64,000 nt of DNA from Adiantum capillus-veneris (GCA_014529385.2 CM043962.1:49376098-49440097), one strand, 5' to 3'; shown: positions 10,670 through 22,345, counted from the first letter of the stretch. The notes: generated by a model from the letters alone, not told the origin. Made by a program: numbers and translations.

Positions 10670-10867
10670 TCAAATGAACAAAAATAAATAAATGCATACC
10701 TTGATGTCGATCATTGGCATGTAGTATGCAACTATACACTTGCCAGCATGTGGCAACACTCCCCACATGGCCTGGATGGTCGAGCTTCTATGAACCTCAA
10801 ACCGAGCATCGACATCATCTTGGCCAAAACTTCTCTGCTCAATTATCAAATCCAAAATCGTAGTCAA
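10670..10867 (-). pseudogene. Possible captured exon inside element N
   Basis: On the minus strand a 55-codon open stretch (QDDVDARFEVHRSSTIQAMW...) ends at GACATCAAG followed by GTATGCATTT, a good plant 5' splice site. The following sequence turns AT-rich like an intron. I do not recognise the protein. Capture of host exons by non-autonomous LTR elements is known, but this case rests on one open stretch and one donor. Confidence 0.3.
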
Positions 10868-11504
10868 GAAGTTGAGATTTCAAAACTTTGCAATTAGATA
10901 GAACATGACCGAGCTACGATCATCTTTAGTCAAGACATGACTGCTTCACTTGCATATCGAGATCCAAAACAAGAGAGGGAGAAAACGATGATCGAAAGTT
11001 TCTCGCTTCGAAATCTTTGCGTGGTTTGTTTGTTGCCTTCAACTTGCCGCCCTGACCCAAAGGTTCGACTCCAAGAGAGACCATCAAGAGGAAAGGGGGG
11101 GGTTGCCATGGGCACCCTCCCTTGATCCCTTAAAATGTTTTGCCCTAAGGCCTTATGGCCTTGGGCGTTAATGTGAACACAGAGCTCTTATACGAGCTAT
11201 AGCGGAAACAGAGCGTCGTGAGAGAGAAGGAGAGGGACAGTTGCGTGTGTTGGTCGCCTAGCGACGTCCAAGAAACGGGAACTCCATCCCGTTGCAGCGC
11301 GATGCCGTCAAGTCAAACTTCTCCTGGTTTGGTGAAGGTCGAGCTTACTCCCTTCCGCCACAAGCAGCTCTGTACACGCAGCGCTACTCAGACTTCGACC
11401 GCCTGTGTAGAGCCTCTGCCCATGCCTTTGCCTTCGTCTTCCTTGTCCTCAACCCATGCACATGCAAAAAACTCGCATGAAAGAAGAGAGGCTTTGCTCT
11501 CGCA

Positions 11505-11507
<3 letters not shown>

Positions 11508-11591
<84 letters not shown>
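11508..11591. repeat. (GA)n microsatellite, about 84 bp
   Basis: Uninterrupted GA dinucleotides just inside the element N PBS. Open frames across it (RERERE and SLSLSL) are artefacts of the repeat. Confidence 0.95.
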
Positions 11592-11594
<3 letters not shown>

Positions 11595-11640
11595 CATGCA
11601 AATCTCCTTCCCCTCCCCTCCATGGTTGCTCTCCCCTGTG

Positions 11641-11651
11641 CTCTGATACCA
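11641..11651 (-). other. Element N PBS
   Basis: The minus strand reads TGGTATCAGAG, the initiator-Met tRNA type, one base inside the LTR. Confidence 0.75.
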
Positions 11652-11652
11652 G

Positions 11653-11797
11653 TGTTAAGCCCTGGTGGGACTGCCTGGAATGAGCCTCCCAACCTCCCAT
11701 TAAATAGCCCCTTGGGCCTCATTCCCTATCCACACTTGCAGCTGGCCCTTGGGCCTGGTCCTTGACCACCGGGCATTGCCCTTCGCATGACATAACA
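11653..11797 (-). repeat. Element N 5' LTR
   Basis: 145 bp with intact TG...CA on the plus strand (TGTTAAGCCCTGG to CATAACA), one base from the PBS. Confidence 0.8.
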
Positions 11798-12720
11798 TAT
11801 CAATACTCAAGGAAGCGACTCGGATGGGGCACGTAGACTCTTTGATGGTGTCAACCTCAAGAAGTGAACCTAACAAGAAAATGCAACAACTCAACAAGTA
11901 AACCTCAAATCAATGATTGAAAAATCTGCCTATGTCCTTTCTCACTGCTCTAGGTCATCACGTCTTTTGGTCAATTGAACGCACTCGGATCGTCACAAAA
12001 CTTTAAAGGAAGTTTCACTAGGCCTAAATAGACAAGTCTACAAAGTCTCATCGCGTTCTGACAAGGTATAGATATCGCGATCCATCATGACCAAGTCACA
12101 GAAACTGCAACATAACACCCAACAGGTCACCCTATGGTCTAGGAACACTCTACTATGGTCAAAACATCAAAAAACAGTGATTTAAGCACTCAAATTTGAA
12201 GAGTAGTCTCGTAGACACGTAGTCGTGAACCACAACAAAACTATCAATGCTTACACTTGAATGGAGGAGAAAAGAAAGAGGAAAGCAATGCAAGTTTCAG
12301 AATAAAAAACGGATTACCCAATCATTAGAAGGGATGATTACAATTTGGAGCAGAGAAGCCGGTTGAACGTACGTACAACAGAGCGCTTTCTTCTCTAAAT
12401 GATAAGCCTCCTTTCACATAAGGTTATTGACTTTTATACCTAGGGCTTTCTAAATGGCTAGTAGCCGGCTCATATGGGCCTTTACAAATGTCATGACAGA
12501 ATTACAACTGAGGGAATTGACTTGTTATTCTGGAATCAGGATTTACAGAGAGTATCACTATGGTAGCTTGGAAAAATAATAGAGTACAAATGAGGTGTCC
12601 GACTAGGTGTCCAGCTAGGTGGACGCTTGCATACGGAATCCGACTGCTAAGACCTACATACTTTACAAAACATGCCTTTCACATTTCAAGATAGCCCATT
12701 GACATGAATACTCTAACCGT
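11798..12720 (-). repeat. Family R LTR, part 2
   Basis: Continuation of the LTR interrupted at 9,023. It compares with 59,000-59,889: a TATA-like stretch GACTTTTATACCTAGGG (about 12,429) against GGCTTATATACCTCAGCC, and a palindrome-core echo ATCGCGATCCAT at 12,074-12,085. The right end and a PPT are not visible, so the limit near 12,720 is approximate. Confidence 0.45.
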
Positions 12721-14330
12721 GCAATGATGACAAGACATCTTCCATCGGCTTATCCATACTGATACCAATGATAGGCTCCTTTCCCTTCGCAAAATGTGAC
12801 CTAGACCTTGCTCAAACATAGCTTTAAAGCGCTTCTATTTTTTTTGCCAAAAGGTAACTCTTTCTCACAAAACGATGTGCAGTTACTTGTGAAGGGCTCT
12901 ACCATCGATACAATGACGGACGATGATCTCCCAAACGATGATGGTGCCATGCCACTAGAGACTCCTTCTCACGAGCAAGGACCTACCCCTTTGTCATATT
13001 AATTCACCATGGAGAAACCTTAATCTCCGAATTAGTGAGTGTGTGCCAAGTGACAAAATACATGCATGACTCCTCTCTAGCAAGATGCATCTACTATCTT
13101 TCCATACGTGGAATGGACAATAGCAAGTCTCTTCGACCATAAGTTCATGTGTCTTCAAACTACGCTGATGTCAATTGGATTGAAAGTTGCCACCAATCAT
13201 TATAAAAAACAAGATGAAGAGTCATGAAGGCCTACTAAAGATAAGACCCATCATCAGGGGGGATAAAAGTTATGGGTAGTAGGTATAAATGAGTGCTTAC
13301 AATCACACGTCATTTTTCTGTATTTTCATATAAAATTTTATTGTCCATTACACACACATAATAAAAAATGGCTTATATGTTACGAAGGGCCCACTTAAAC
13401 AACAAGTTGAAAGACTCACACTGGCATTCTAAGGGAGGTTACACATCACCATATCAAAAGAACCCAGCTTGCCCAACAAATAACATCGACGTGGGTGTTG
13501 TGGGCACTGGTTTGGCGCTCCAGTTTACACACCGCCAAGGTGGGCAATACTTTAGTTGCAACGATGGACTTATGGAGCAGGTCGAAAGCAGGTGCTCTGA
13601 TTGGTGAAATACATGTCTGCCATATTTAGGCACAAATCCCTAGCAGATTTGGACGTGTGCTGACATACAACTAGGATATGGTGTCGCCTCCGCAACGACT
13701 ATGTGTAACGAGTAGCAATGCCCAAATCCATGTGCAAAAGAGTTATTGGATGTGAGTCTAACAATAGCGAGCGTTGCTCCTAGTCTGTAACCAGCGTAAA
13801 ACAAAATAAAATGAAAAGGAAGTAAAATAAATAAAGGGACCCATTGCCAAATTAAAACAAAAGAAAAATTGAATGTTTTCATAGGAAAAGGTAAGTCTAA
13901 TAATAATAAGCATATGATATAATAAAATTTAATAACTCTCACATTTTGTGAGAAATTTCTATATAATAGAAACAATAAAATAAAAAAACATCGAAAAAAT
14001 CTAAACAAAAATTATATAATACTTTCTTAGAAAAAAATATAGATTTAATAAACATAAAAAATAATAAAATAATTTAATGAAATGAAAATGTGTAAAGTCC
14101 TTAAATGAGAAGACCCTTTAGCAATACTTCACATCATGGGATCAAACTCCTATGAATTAATATTTAATTCTCTATTCTCTAAAGTTTTTTGTAAGCATTC
14201 CAAAAAGGTGAATGAGGCTTAGAAGATAGCATTTAAAAGGCTATATCTTCTCTCCCCCCTTAGGGACACTTGTCTCAGACACAAGAAGTTTTGGACAAAT
14301 TCTCTCAATAATTCCCACATTGCGACTTAC
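12720..14330. other. Intergenic, no supported gene
   Basis: Short open stretches at 12,808-13,002 and 13,368-13,607 have no recognisable domain, and their composition does not separate them from the background. The AT-rich part 14,005-14,150 is a dispersed repeat, entered separately. Confidence 0.5.
14005..14150 (-). repeat. Dispersed AT-rich repeat, copy 1
   Basis: Its reverse complement matches 53,500-53,665 (shared CCCATGATGTGAAGTATTG, CATTTAAGG, TTATTAAATCTATATTTT). No terminal structure was identified, so the element class is unknown. Confidence 0.7.
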
Positions 14331-14333
14331 CTA

Positions 14334-14486
14334 AACATCATGAGCTTTTGTGAGAAAGGCACTGCATACCTAGCTAGGTACGATTGGGGGCAGCGGACCG
14401 CCGGCCCGGTGGGGGGGCCGGTGGTCCCTTGCCCCAATCGTACCTAGCTAGGTATGGGTGCCTCCATAGCAGAAGCTCATGATGTT
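14334..14486. repeat. GC-cored foldback, 76-bp arms
   Basis: An inverted repeat centred near 14,410. The inner 92 bp (14,365-14,456) pair almost perfectly (CATACCTAGCTAGGTACG against its complement, then GATTGGGG...CCCCAATC and a GGCC-rich core). The outer arms (AACATCATGAGCT...) pair with more mismatches. The loop is only a few bases. It lies about 530 bp upstream of the host gene ATG. It could be a foldback MITE or a small-RNA hairpin precursor. Confidence 0.85.
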
Positions 14487-14915
14487 ATGCATTGTATGAA
14501 AAGCACTAAAAAAGACTCCGTTTTCCTACATGAGAAAAATTCTAAATCTTCTTGTGAGAATGAAAATTGCAGGACCTTGATCCTTAGGGTACTAAGGCCT
14601 TTGGAGGCCATTAAAAAATCACAATCCAAAGGCAGAATTGTGGGTTTGGGGCATTTTAAGAGGCCGCCCCTAGTTTTTTAATTGCAACAGATTCTTGGTT
14701 GAAATGATGGCAGGGTGACCCATACTTCACACACACAAAGAGCATCAAAATTTGGTGAGACTAGTGACACTTATTGTAACTTAAGCCTGGTATGCAGCAA
14801 GCTATAAGGGTAAAGCGTTGCTGCGCTGCAGATCGAGCACGCGATGACGGACATGGAAGCTAAGCAGGAACCTTGATTCTTCTGTGTTAAGTTACGCAAA
14901 TGTGCCCACGTCCCC

Positions 14916-14917
14916 GA

Positions 14918-14964
<47 letters not shown>
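14916..14964. repeat. (GA)n microsatellite in likely 5' leader
   Basis: About 49 bp of GA with one C interruption, ending 47 bp before the ATG of the host gene. GA/CT tracts in 5' leaders are common in plant genes. Confidence 0.9.
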
Positions 14965-14968
<4 letters not shown>

Positions 14969-15011
14969 TCTTGATATTTTGATACTTGAAACGTCCTCCT
15001 TCAAGACGGCT

Positions 15012-16074
15012 ATGGCAGAACTCGAGTCTAAGCCTACTGGCGAATCCATCAAGCTGCATCACGTCTTGAGAGAGTTAGCCAGGGATTTCTTTCATGCACA
15101 GAAGGATGACCATGATGATGGAGACGATGTAGAGTATTATGGCAACAGCTCTCTTGCTTTCTTCCACCGCACCAGGGACTCTTTCCGAGAAAGATCACCC
15201 CAGCTCAAAGAAGCGGTCCGCCACACATCGGCAGAAATTCTGCAGTGGATGCATAAGGGAGGGGTATGGAGAGCCTTCCTGGTCACCACGGTAAGTGCTT
15301 TGAAGAGATCTTTGGGGTGGAGTTTTTGTCAAGCAGTTATGTCAGAAAATCTTCTTCTTGGTGTTTGGCTACTAAATGAATTGAAGTAAATGAAGGGACA
15401 TGTCTGTAACTTTGTATGTGTGTTTCATGTGTATGTGCACGCACGGGCATATGTGCCTGTGCCCCTGTAATGTACAGAGAGTCACTTAGAACGTATAATG
15501 CGACGTATAACATTTGATTATATCAACTTGGTATGGTTAACTATGGTACAATTGAGTGCTTATTAGTATACTCTTCTTACAGGTTGGAGTGGTGTTGCTT
15601 CTGGGGCTTGCGGGATTGAGTGCCTTCATGCTCTTCTTCTTGATCGCAACATTCAATGCTATCGTCATTGGATTTCTTGGATCAGTTGCATCGGTGGGTG
15701 CCTTAACTTTCTTCTTCTTCTCATCACTGATTGTCATCTACGTAGGAGCGATTATTGTGGCAATCATGTCGATTTCAACAATCACTATTCTCTGTATAGG
15801 CGGTGCTTTGACAGTTGCAGGTCAGTCCTCTTCTTTTTTTTTTGTGGCACAAATTTTTCCTTCAATATTATGTGAATTTTTGCAAAATTTATGGTCTAGA
15901 GGATGTGAATTTCTAAATAAATTCAAATATTTTATTGGATTGAGCTTTGCAGGATGGATTGGATTTTTTTGGCTTGTTTGGCAAGGGTTAAAGAAAGGCA
16001 TAGACATCTGTAAGGCCTCTTGTTTTATGCCGGTGGCCACTCTTAGGACAATTGCATCGCAAAAATCAGGTTAA
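15012..16074 (+). CDS. Three-exon plant membrane protein, LDAF1/promethin- or oleosin-like hairpin
   Basis: The exons are 15,012-15,290, 15,583-15,820 and 15,953-16,074, giving 212 aa. The donors are ACG|GTAAGT and GCAG|GTCAGT; the acceptors are TTCTTACAG|GTTGG and GCTTTGCAG|GATGG. Phases 0 and 1 keep one frame. The ATG has purine -3 and G +4. Residues 1-93 are soluble, with an acidic stretch at 31-42. Residues 94-190 form a long, nearly continuous hydrophobic region (exon 2) ending in a WIGFFWLVW motif and a short basic amphipathic tail. This resembles plant proteins with lipid-droplet hairpins (promethin/LDAF1 type), but the assignment is from memory of topology, not alignment. AATAAA overlaps the stop (16,073-16,078). 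It is the only gene here with intact splicing and no retroelement features. Confidence 0.7.
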
Positions 16075-16112
16075 TAAAGAGTGCCTTTAAGGTGTTGGGC
16101 AACCATTGAACA

Positions 16113-17010
16113 CTACTTGGCCTTCTTAAGGGTACCGACGCTCACCACTCCGTTCAACAGTGTTGGTATTTTGGTCTTGAGTGTTAAGACTCCTTTATAG
16201 TGAAACATCTCTAGGGTATTGCATGAAATTCCAAAGAAATTGTCTAATTGTGTAGTCGTGAGGTATGTTACCACTGATAAATAAATGTATATCAAAACAC
16301 TTTCCATACATGTCCAACCTTTTCTTGTTTCAATAAATGCACACGTTGGTTTATAGTTGTGGATACCAATCTGTACAAAATTATATGTTAATATTTTGTT
16401 CGACGACTTTCTTAATTTTTCCTAATTGAATACTCAATTTGACAATGCAAAAGCCAAGATCATATATCACCAAAGGTTTCCTTAAAGTAGCTCCAAATGC
16501 TCAACTTGTGTCCCATTTCATCTTTGTAATGACCATATCAACATATAGTGTTGCATCAGGCCATGTCGCATACAATGGGCTTTCAGTGGAGCCATTTTGA
16601 AAAACTTTGTAAATTAAAGAAGTATATATCTTGCATGCCATGTTTACAAAGCCTAATTGAGACCACAAAGTGTTTTGAGAAATTGTGATACCTCCTCCTG
16701 TTTCTCTCACTAGGCTAAGTATACCTAGTTGGTCGGCTTGCATAGATTCTTTTATGTTCGTGATTTAATTTTTAAATGATAGTCTTTGCTCGGGGGTCAT
16801 CCATACATACGTTAATATAGCACGTAAATTTGACATAAGGGTTTTTAAACCATAGATTTTATTACTATTCAACACATAAAAGGGTATCAAACGAAGGAGG
16901 TTTACACAAATTGAATAGGAGAAGGCTGTGGTTTTTTCATAGAAAATCTTAAGGTAAGGGTTTTTTCGAATAGGCCTTGAGCGCATATGCTACGGATGGT
17001 TTACGTATAG
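16113..17010 (-). pseudogene. Decayed R-like coding remains
   Basis: Three minus-strand open stretches (16,113-16,307, 16,501-16,743 and 16,765-16,986) are separated by stops. The last contains LRAILTYVWMTPEQ, matching SRATLTYI at about 5,300. The nucleotide text around 16,786-16,830 (gggggtcatcc...tagcacgtaaat) also matches 5,285-5,325. An R-family relative therefore inserted downstream of the host gene and decayed. Confidence 0.35.
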
Positions 17011-17049
17011 TGACCCTCTAAGAGTCGTCGTTGCCTTTCCAACCATCAT

Positions 17050-18730
17050 CGGTGTTCACAATGTGCTTTGCAAAGAAAATGCAAAAGTTTCATTGTAATC
17101 TATGTTTTTGATTGTTCCCCTACTTGGGCATCGTCCTTTCCCCTTCCCTCTTAGAGCCTCTTGCTCTTATTGCACCACTTTCTCTAGATCATGAGTGTCG
17201 CATGCGGATATAAAGCTTCATAACAATTATCAAATAAATAGATATCTCCATTTCTAATGAAGTATGGATATAATTTTAAAAAGATATTACGTGCTCAATT
17301 TTGAATTTTCATTATACAAAATCTAGTTAGAGTCCGTTTTCCTTGGCTTCCATCGGGAGGAATTATCACTTGCTCTCACAAAATATTGTCATTTGATTCT
17401 TCTATAGCACCCTAACATTGAACACAAGACCGGTTGAGCGAGTCCACCACGACCAGTTTGGTGCCATTTGCGTGAGGGATTGCATATAAAAAACAATTTA
17501 TTTGTGTTTATCCCCCCATCTACCACTTGCCCTCCCTTAGTTCTGCACCACTTGGCTCCCCAGCTTGCCTTCTACGCCATCGGGATCGTCTACTGGTCGT
17601 CTCCTCAGCCTCCACCTTCCATTTGACTTCCCTTTTCCTTAGAATTGTGCCCACATGCTAGGGTACATCAAAATCTACAATAAGTTGAGCTAATATTCTA
17701 CACAGAATACAATACGACTCTTACCTTCACCACCACTACCATACACCACAAAGATACGCCTTTCCATCAAGATTCTCACTTAAATTTCTATCAAGTTTCT
17801 GACATAACTGTGAGAAAACATGAGAATATGGAAGATAGCTAAAGATACATAATCAACAAAAAAAATTCTATTATACTGAGCCTAGGGTAAAGGAGTTAGT
17901 TTAGAGACGTTTTGTGTATAGCTAATCATTTTCAATATTTTTCTTATCAATTATAATATTTAGACATTGCACCAGATTGCATAAAAAGATGAATCATATT
18001 ATATCAAGATCGATATTTTTCAGGTTTTTTTTTTTTAAATGCATTCGTTTTTGAGGTTTTTTGCAGCATTAGAGACACTCAAGCCCAGTAATGGTACACT
18101 TTTTCAACAAATCACAACATGACATGTAAGCAAGATTTTAAGAGTATTCTAAATTTTTGATCTCTAAATTGGGAGTGGATCCGTCTCTAACTTGGGGATC
18201 AAATTTATTTGTCTCTAAATTGACTCTTTTCGAGGGGTATGTATCAATGCTCTATGAAGGTGTCTATTCAAAATGTATCATCGTATGTAATCACCTCCAT
18301 TCAACATCCTTCAAAGTAAGCAAGTATCAAGTCATTTTTGGAGAAAATTTTGCTTGTTCACTACAGCATGGTCATGTTCAAGGATACATGGTATGGTGCA
18401 ATGATGCTTCATGCACTCTTGGATCAAAAAGTCATAAATGTGACTACCCTTTTGTCGAAATGCGCTTCGACTCTTTGGTTTAGGACATTAGAATTAAGTC
18501 AAACTGCCCCCCCCCAAAGCCCTTAAATTCAATAGAAGAAGTATTTCCTCTCCCAATCCATATAACAAATTTGTAACTTCCAATTTAGTTATTTTCTCTC
18601 ATTGGAAAAATTAGTCAAATTTCAAAATTTATCCAACTTTACTTAAGTGGACACACCAAGATGAATTGTCAAACTTAACAATAAAAGGGAAAAGATTACT
18701 TGTTTCTTGTTTTTTATATTTATATATATA
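17050..18730. other. Intergenic, nothing supported
   Basis: AT-rich with a C-rich patch at 17,510-17,640. An open plus-strand stretch at 18,157-18,483 (108 codons) has no recognisable motif. No repeat or gene could be established. Confidence 0.5.
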
Positions 18731-18731
18731 T

Positions 18732-18733
<2 letters not shown>

Positions 18734-18777
<44 letters not shown>

Positions 18778-18915
18778 AAACTAGGAATGGAAGAGAGACC
18801 TAGAGAGAAGGGGTGGACCCGTGATCCAATAGCCAAGAGATGATAAGGGACACCAAAAGGAGGGGGTGATTCCATTGAAAAGAAAAGGAGAGGAAGGATG
18901 AGACTTGGAGTGAAG

Positions 18916-18970
<55 letters not shown>
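18734..18970. repeat. Two (GA)n microsatellites
   Basis: GA tracts at 18,734-18,774 and 18,919-18,970 enclose 144 bp of unique sequence. Confidence 0.95.
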
Positions 18971-18974
<4 letters not shown>

Positions 18975-19334
18975 CCCCCTCGACTATAAGTGAGCCGACG
19001 AGATGACAGGAGGTATGGTTCGGGAGTGATCCCAATGTCACTTATAGACGAGAGAGGGTCTTCGAAGGCCCTCAATATGTTTAATAGGGGGCCAATCAAA
19101 AAGTTGAGTGAAGAAAATTGCGCGAGGTTGGAAAAATGAGCGAGATAGTCGAGCAAGCAATCTAAGGTTGTGAGAATTTTTCATGGCACCTTTCTCCATG
19201 TGCAATAAACTCTTTCTTTCCCTGTCCGTCAAAAGCATCTACAAAGAATTTCATTGTGCAAGGAAGTTCAAAAGTCTGAGTCTCCTAATGTTGTTGATCT
19301 TGGCTATAATTATAACTATGCACCTCTTTTCACA

Positions 19335-19364
<30 letters not shown>

Positions 19365-19369
<5 letters not shown>

Positions 19370-20022
19370 CATTTAATGCACTAGTAACTTGTGTATAGCG
19401 GAAATTGACAACATAGTGAGCATTTCATTAAGAACACGTTCCTAATGAGCATAGAGAGAGTACTTAATTTGAGAAAGCAACATAGCAATTTACACCTAGC
19501 TAATTGGGCATTTAAAATACTTCAAAAGAGAGAGAAATAGAATAATTGACAACAATTGAGGACTTGATTTACATGGAGCCCGTCCCCCCTCCATAAAGGC
19601 TTTGTATTATAGCTTCCTCCCATCAAAGGAGACTTTTGTACAATACAATCTTTGTGTTCATTAACAAAACTAGTTGGTGCGATGAAGATGGAAGCTTCAT
19701 GCACCAAATTATGCTTGAGAAACACACCTAGTGTCCCTAGCCTCAGTCCCAAGACCTCACACACCTTCAAAAATGGTGAGAGCTAGCAAGGAATGAGGAT
19801 AGATTGAGAGGAAGAAGATGTATCTTATGAGAAAGAAGTATTCCCCTCACATAATCACTCTATTAGCATAGCTTAGCTTAGTAATTAGCATGGTGGAGGA
19901 GATGAGCATGCCATTGAATCTTGGCTTTTGGTTGGATTTGCATTCCATAGCCAAGAGTTGTTGGTGTAGGCCTCTACTTCTCAATGCTTGTAGAAGGAGA
20001 TGGAGTTCTTGCTCAACACATA

Positions 20023-20070
<48 letters not shown>

Positions 20071-20928
20071 GCAGCCTTCTCTCTCTTCTTGGTTAACCCC
20101 TCTTGCTAATTACTCATGCTGACCTCCCATTGGCTCCTACAAAGCTTAGCCAATCACAAATTAGAAGAATAATTGCTAGCCTTGTGATATGTGTCCCCCT
20201 TTCCCCTTTTGTGAGAGCTTAAGGTAATTAAAATAATTTACTAAACTCTCATTGGATCTCTTAGTCTTCTGGCCAATAGGAATTAGGCAGCCATTGGGCT
20301 GCTTGATGCTCATTGGACCCCTTGGTAGTCTGTCCAATAGTCTTCTAGGGAGCTTATATTCTATTGGTTCTTTTATCAAGCATTCTTAAATTGATTAGAC
20401 TAATTTTGCTCTAGCCTAATTCTCATTGGTCCACACCTCTATGGCCATCCAATAGGATTTGAGTGGTGCTTGGGGAAACTGGCCTAGGAGCCTGACATGT
20501 GTCCAGTATTCCCTTTGTATAAAGTGGGAGCTTTGGAGTATGTGTGTGTGTTTCTGTCTCTTCTCCTACTCTCATGGCTTGCCTCCTCCTTGATAGGGAT
20601 GTGGGAAGACTTTTGAGTCTTCCCACCACCATCCAATTTTCCCAGCTTTGACCATTTGGACTTTCAATTAAAGTTTTGGAACCTTAGCCTATGGAAATCT
20701 TAATGGGGCTGAACCTTAGGTCTTTTAAGCTCCAGTGATGCACATTGATTTTTTGCAGACTTCCCCCCTTTGGATCCCTATTTTCTCTCCTTTAAATCTC
20801 TACAGAGAGTGGTTTGGCAGCCTTTCCAATATTCTAGCTTTTACTCCCCTGGTACTTCCGCATATTAAATGATCGTTTTAACATGAGAAAATCATTGGAA
20901 GAATTATATATTAGTTTTTATGACATTA
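19365..20928 (-). repeat. Chromovirus 3' LTR
   Basis: About 1,564 bp, plus-strand TGTAACATTTAATGC to TTATGACATTA. It matches 26,593-28,230 along its length. It contains (GT)21 at 20,026-20,067 and ten CCAAT/ATTGG pentamers at 20,129-20,453. Confidence 0.9.
20129..20453. promoter_or_regulatory. CCAAT-box cluster in chromovirus LTR
   Basis: Ten CCAAT or ATTGG pentamers lie in 325 bp, starting at 20,129, 20,150, 20,251, 20,273, 20,293, 20,312, 20,334, 20,363, 20,425 and 20,449. About 0.6 is expected by chance. A TATAAG sequence on the minus strand (about 20,355) follows the cluster. The same ten recur in the 5' LTR (27,420-27,755). CCAAT is the NF-Y binding core, so this is probably the element's promoter/enhancer. 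Confidence 0.6.
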
Positions 20929-20939
20929 CCTCTCTCTTG
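20929..20939 (-). other. Chromovirus polypurine tract
   Basis: The minus strand reads CAAGAGAGAGG directly before the 3' LTR and after a GAGGACGACTATG coding-like tail. Confidence 0.55.
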
Positions 20940-21278
20940 AAATCATAGTCGTCCTCGACTATGAGGTAGAGAAGATAAAGCCTAACCATTAGTCCGTTTG
21001 CTAGCGGGTAGATGATCCCTATTTTACCCTACGACACCATTCCAGAATGGACGACCAGTCCATTTGGTGCTTGAGAGCCTTAGCTGCGCAAGCATGTCTG
21101 CACTTTAGTCCGTATCAATCTTCCATAGTAGAGTGGCAAGCTCTACTTGGTGTTCAGGAGACGTCATCTCCACAAACATGATCTTAACATGCCTACTTAT
21201 TATCATTTGTGCACAATTAAAAAAAAAAAGTTTTATAACACAAAATCTTTGTTCATTTATACATATTTACATTGCTTC

Positions 21279-22345
21279 TTACTCTAGAGGATCATTGTAA
21301 GCATTGGCAAGGTTTATGTTATCCTTTAGTTGTATGACTTGCATCCATCTAGCATCTTCAAAAAGATAATTTTTAAAATTGATAAGATATCGTCGGATAG
21401 TATTACCGCCTCGTAAGACCTTGTCTTTGTGTCGAAAAATGGACTCAGGCTGTAGCACCTCTTCTTGGTCCTCGATCTTTGGTGGGTCTTCAATGATTTC
21501 TTCTTGAGGTGGCTCTCCTTTGTAAGGCTTTAATAGGTTCACATGGAAAGCATTGTGGAGGATGAGCCAATGACTGGGCAACTTGAGTTGATAGGCCATC
21601 TCATTGATTGGACTAAGAATCTGAAAGGAACTGTTGTACCTTTTTGCTAACTTAGCATAATACTTTTGGTGTCCTGTACGATTCTTGCACGTTGTGTGCC
21701 TTAATCGAGCCTTGGGAAACTTAAGCAAAACCCAATCATTTTGTTTAAAGGCTAGGGCTCTTCTGTGCTTATCAGCAACAGCCTTTTGCCTTTGCTGAGA
21801 GATGGATATAGCATCCTTAATCTTTTGAAAAGATTCTAGCAAGTGTCGGCTATATTCATCTACAGTGAAGATCTTCCCATGTATCTTGTGTAGTAGGGGA
21901 CTTTTTGATCTTCCCTCTATCACCTCAAAGGGTGCTTTTCCCATGGAAGTATGTACAATGTTATTGTTACGCATACTCCACTAAAGGTAAGTACTTCTCC
22001 CATTGGGACTTTTGATCTACTTCTGTGACATAAGCTTTTAATAGATCGAGAATTGTTAGGTTATCTATTTCACTTTGTCCATCTTTTGGGGATGATAGAC
22101 AGAAGAGAAGTTTAACCTTGTACCTAAATTCTCGAAGAGACCCTTCCAAAAATTACTCGTCATTCTAGGATTTCTATCCAACACTATAGACATTTGCAAG
22201 CCATGGTATTTGAAGATTTGTGATATAAAGAGGGTTGCCATTTGATGGGCCTTGATAGTCTTTTTGACATGTATGAAATGTGCTTGCTTGCTAAACCTGT
22301 CTACTATCGTCCATATTCTTGTATTCCCATGGATAGACTTGGGAA
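21279..22345 (-). pseudogene. pol: Chromovirus integrase core and chromodomain
   Basis: Catalytic Asp 1 is in IWTIVDRFSKQAHF and Asp 2 in IVLDRNPRMTSNFW (22,065-22,330). After a frameshift, Glu is in SPKDGQSEIDN (about 22,080). The C-terminal half (21,974-21,279) has LPSHWLILHNAFHVNLLKPY and ends with a chromodomain-like block (PESIFRHKDKVLRGG...YLINFKNYLFEDARW), which places it among chromoviruses. The chromodomain directs insertion to modified histones in known relatives. Confidence 0.8.

Larger units (their letters stand above)
9024..11797 (-). mobile_element. Element N: non-autonomous LTR retrotransposon nested in an R LTR
   Basis: Terminal repeats of about 145 bp lie at 9,024-9,169 and 11,653-11,797. 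The minus-strand order is LTR, PBS (11,651-11,641, TGGTATCAGAG), 2.45 kb internal, PPT (9,188-9,170), LTR. The flanks TAACA and TATCA are a likely 5-bp target duplication with one mismatch. The internal region keeps only a polyprotein C-terminal tail (9,330-9,171) and has no RT or integrase, so it must depend on another element. Confidence 0.75.

Noticed and set aside
11388-11700. Open frames of RERERE / SLSLSL residues over GA tracts, also at 14,771, 18,781, 28,215, 39,329 and 52,601
   Set aside because: They are translations of dinucleotide microsatellites; any GA, GT or AC tract gives such frames on both strands.
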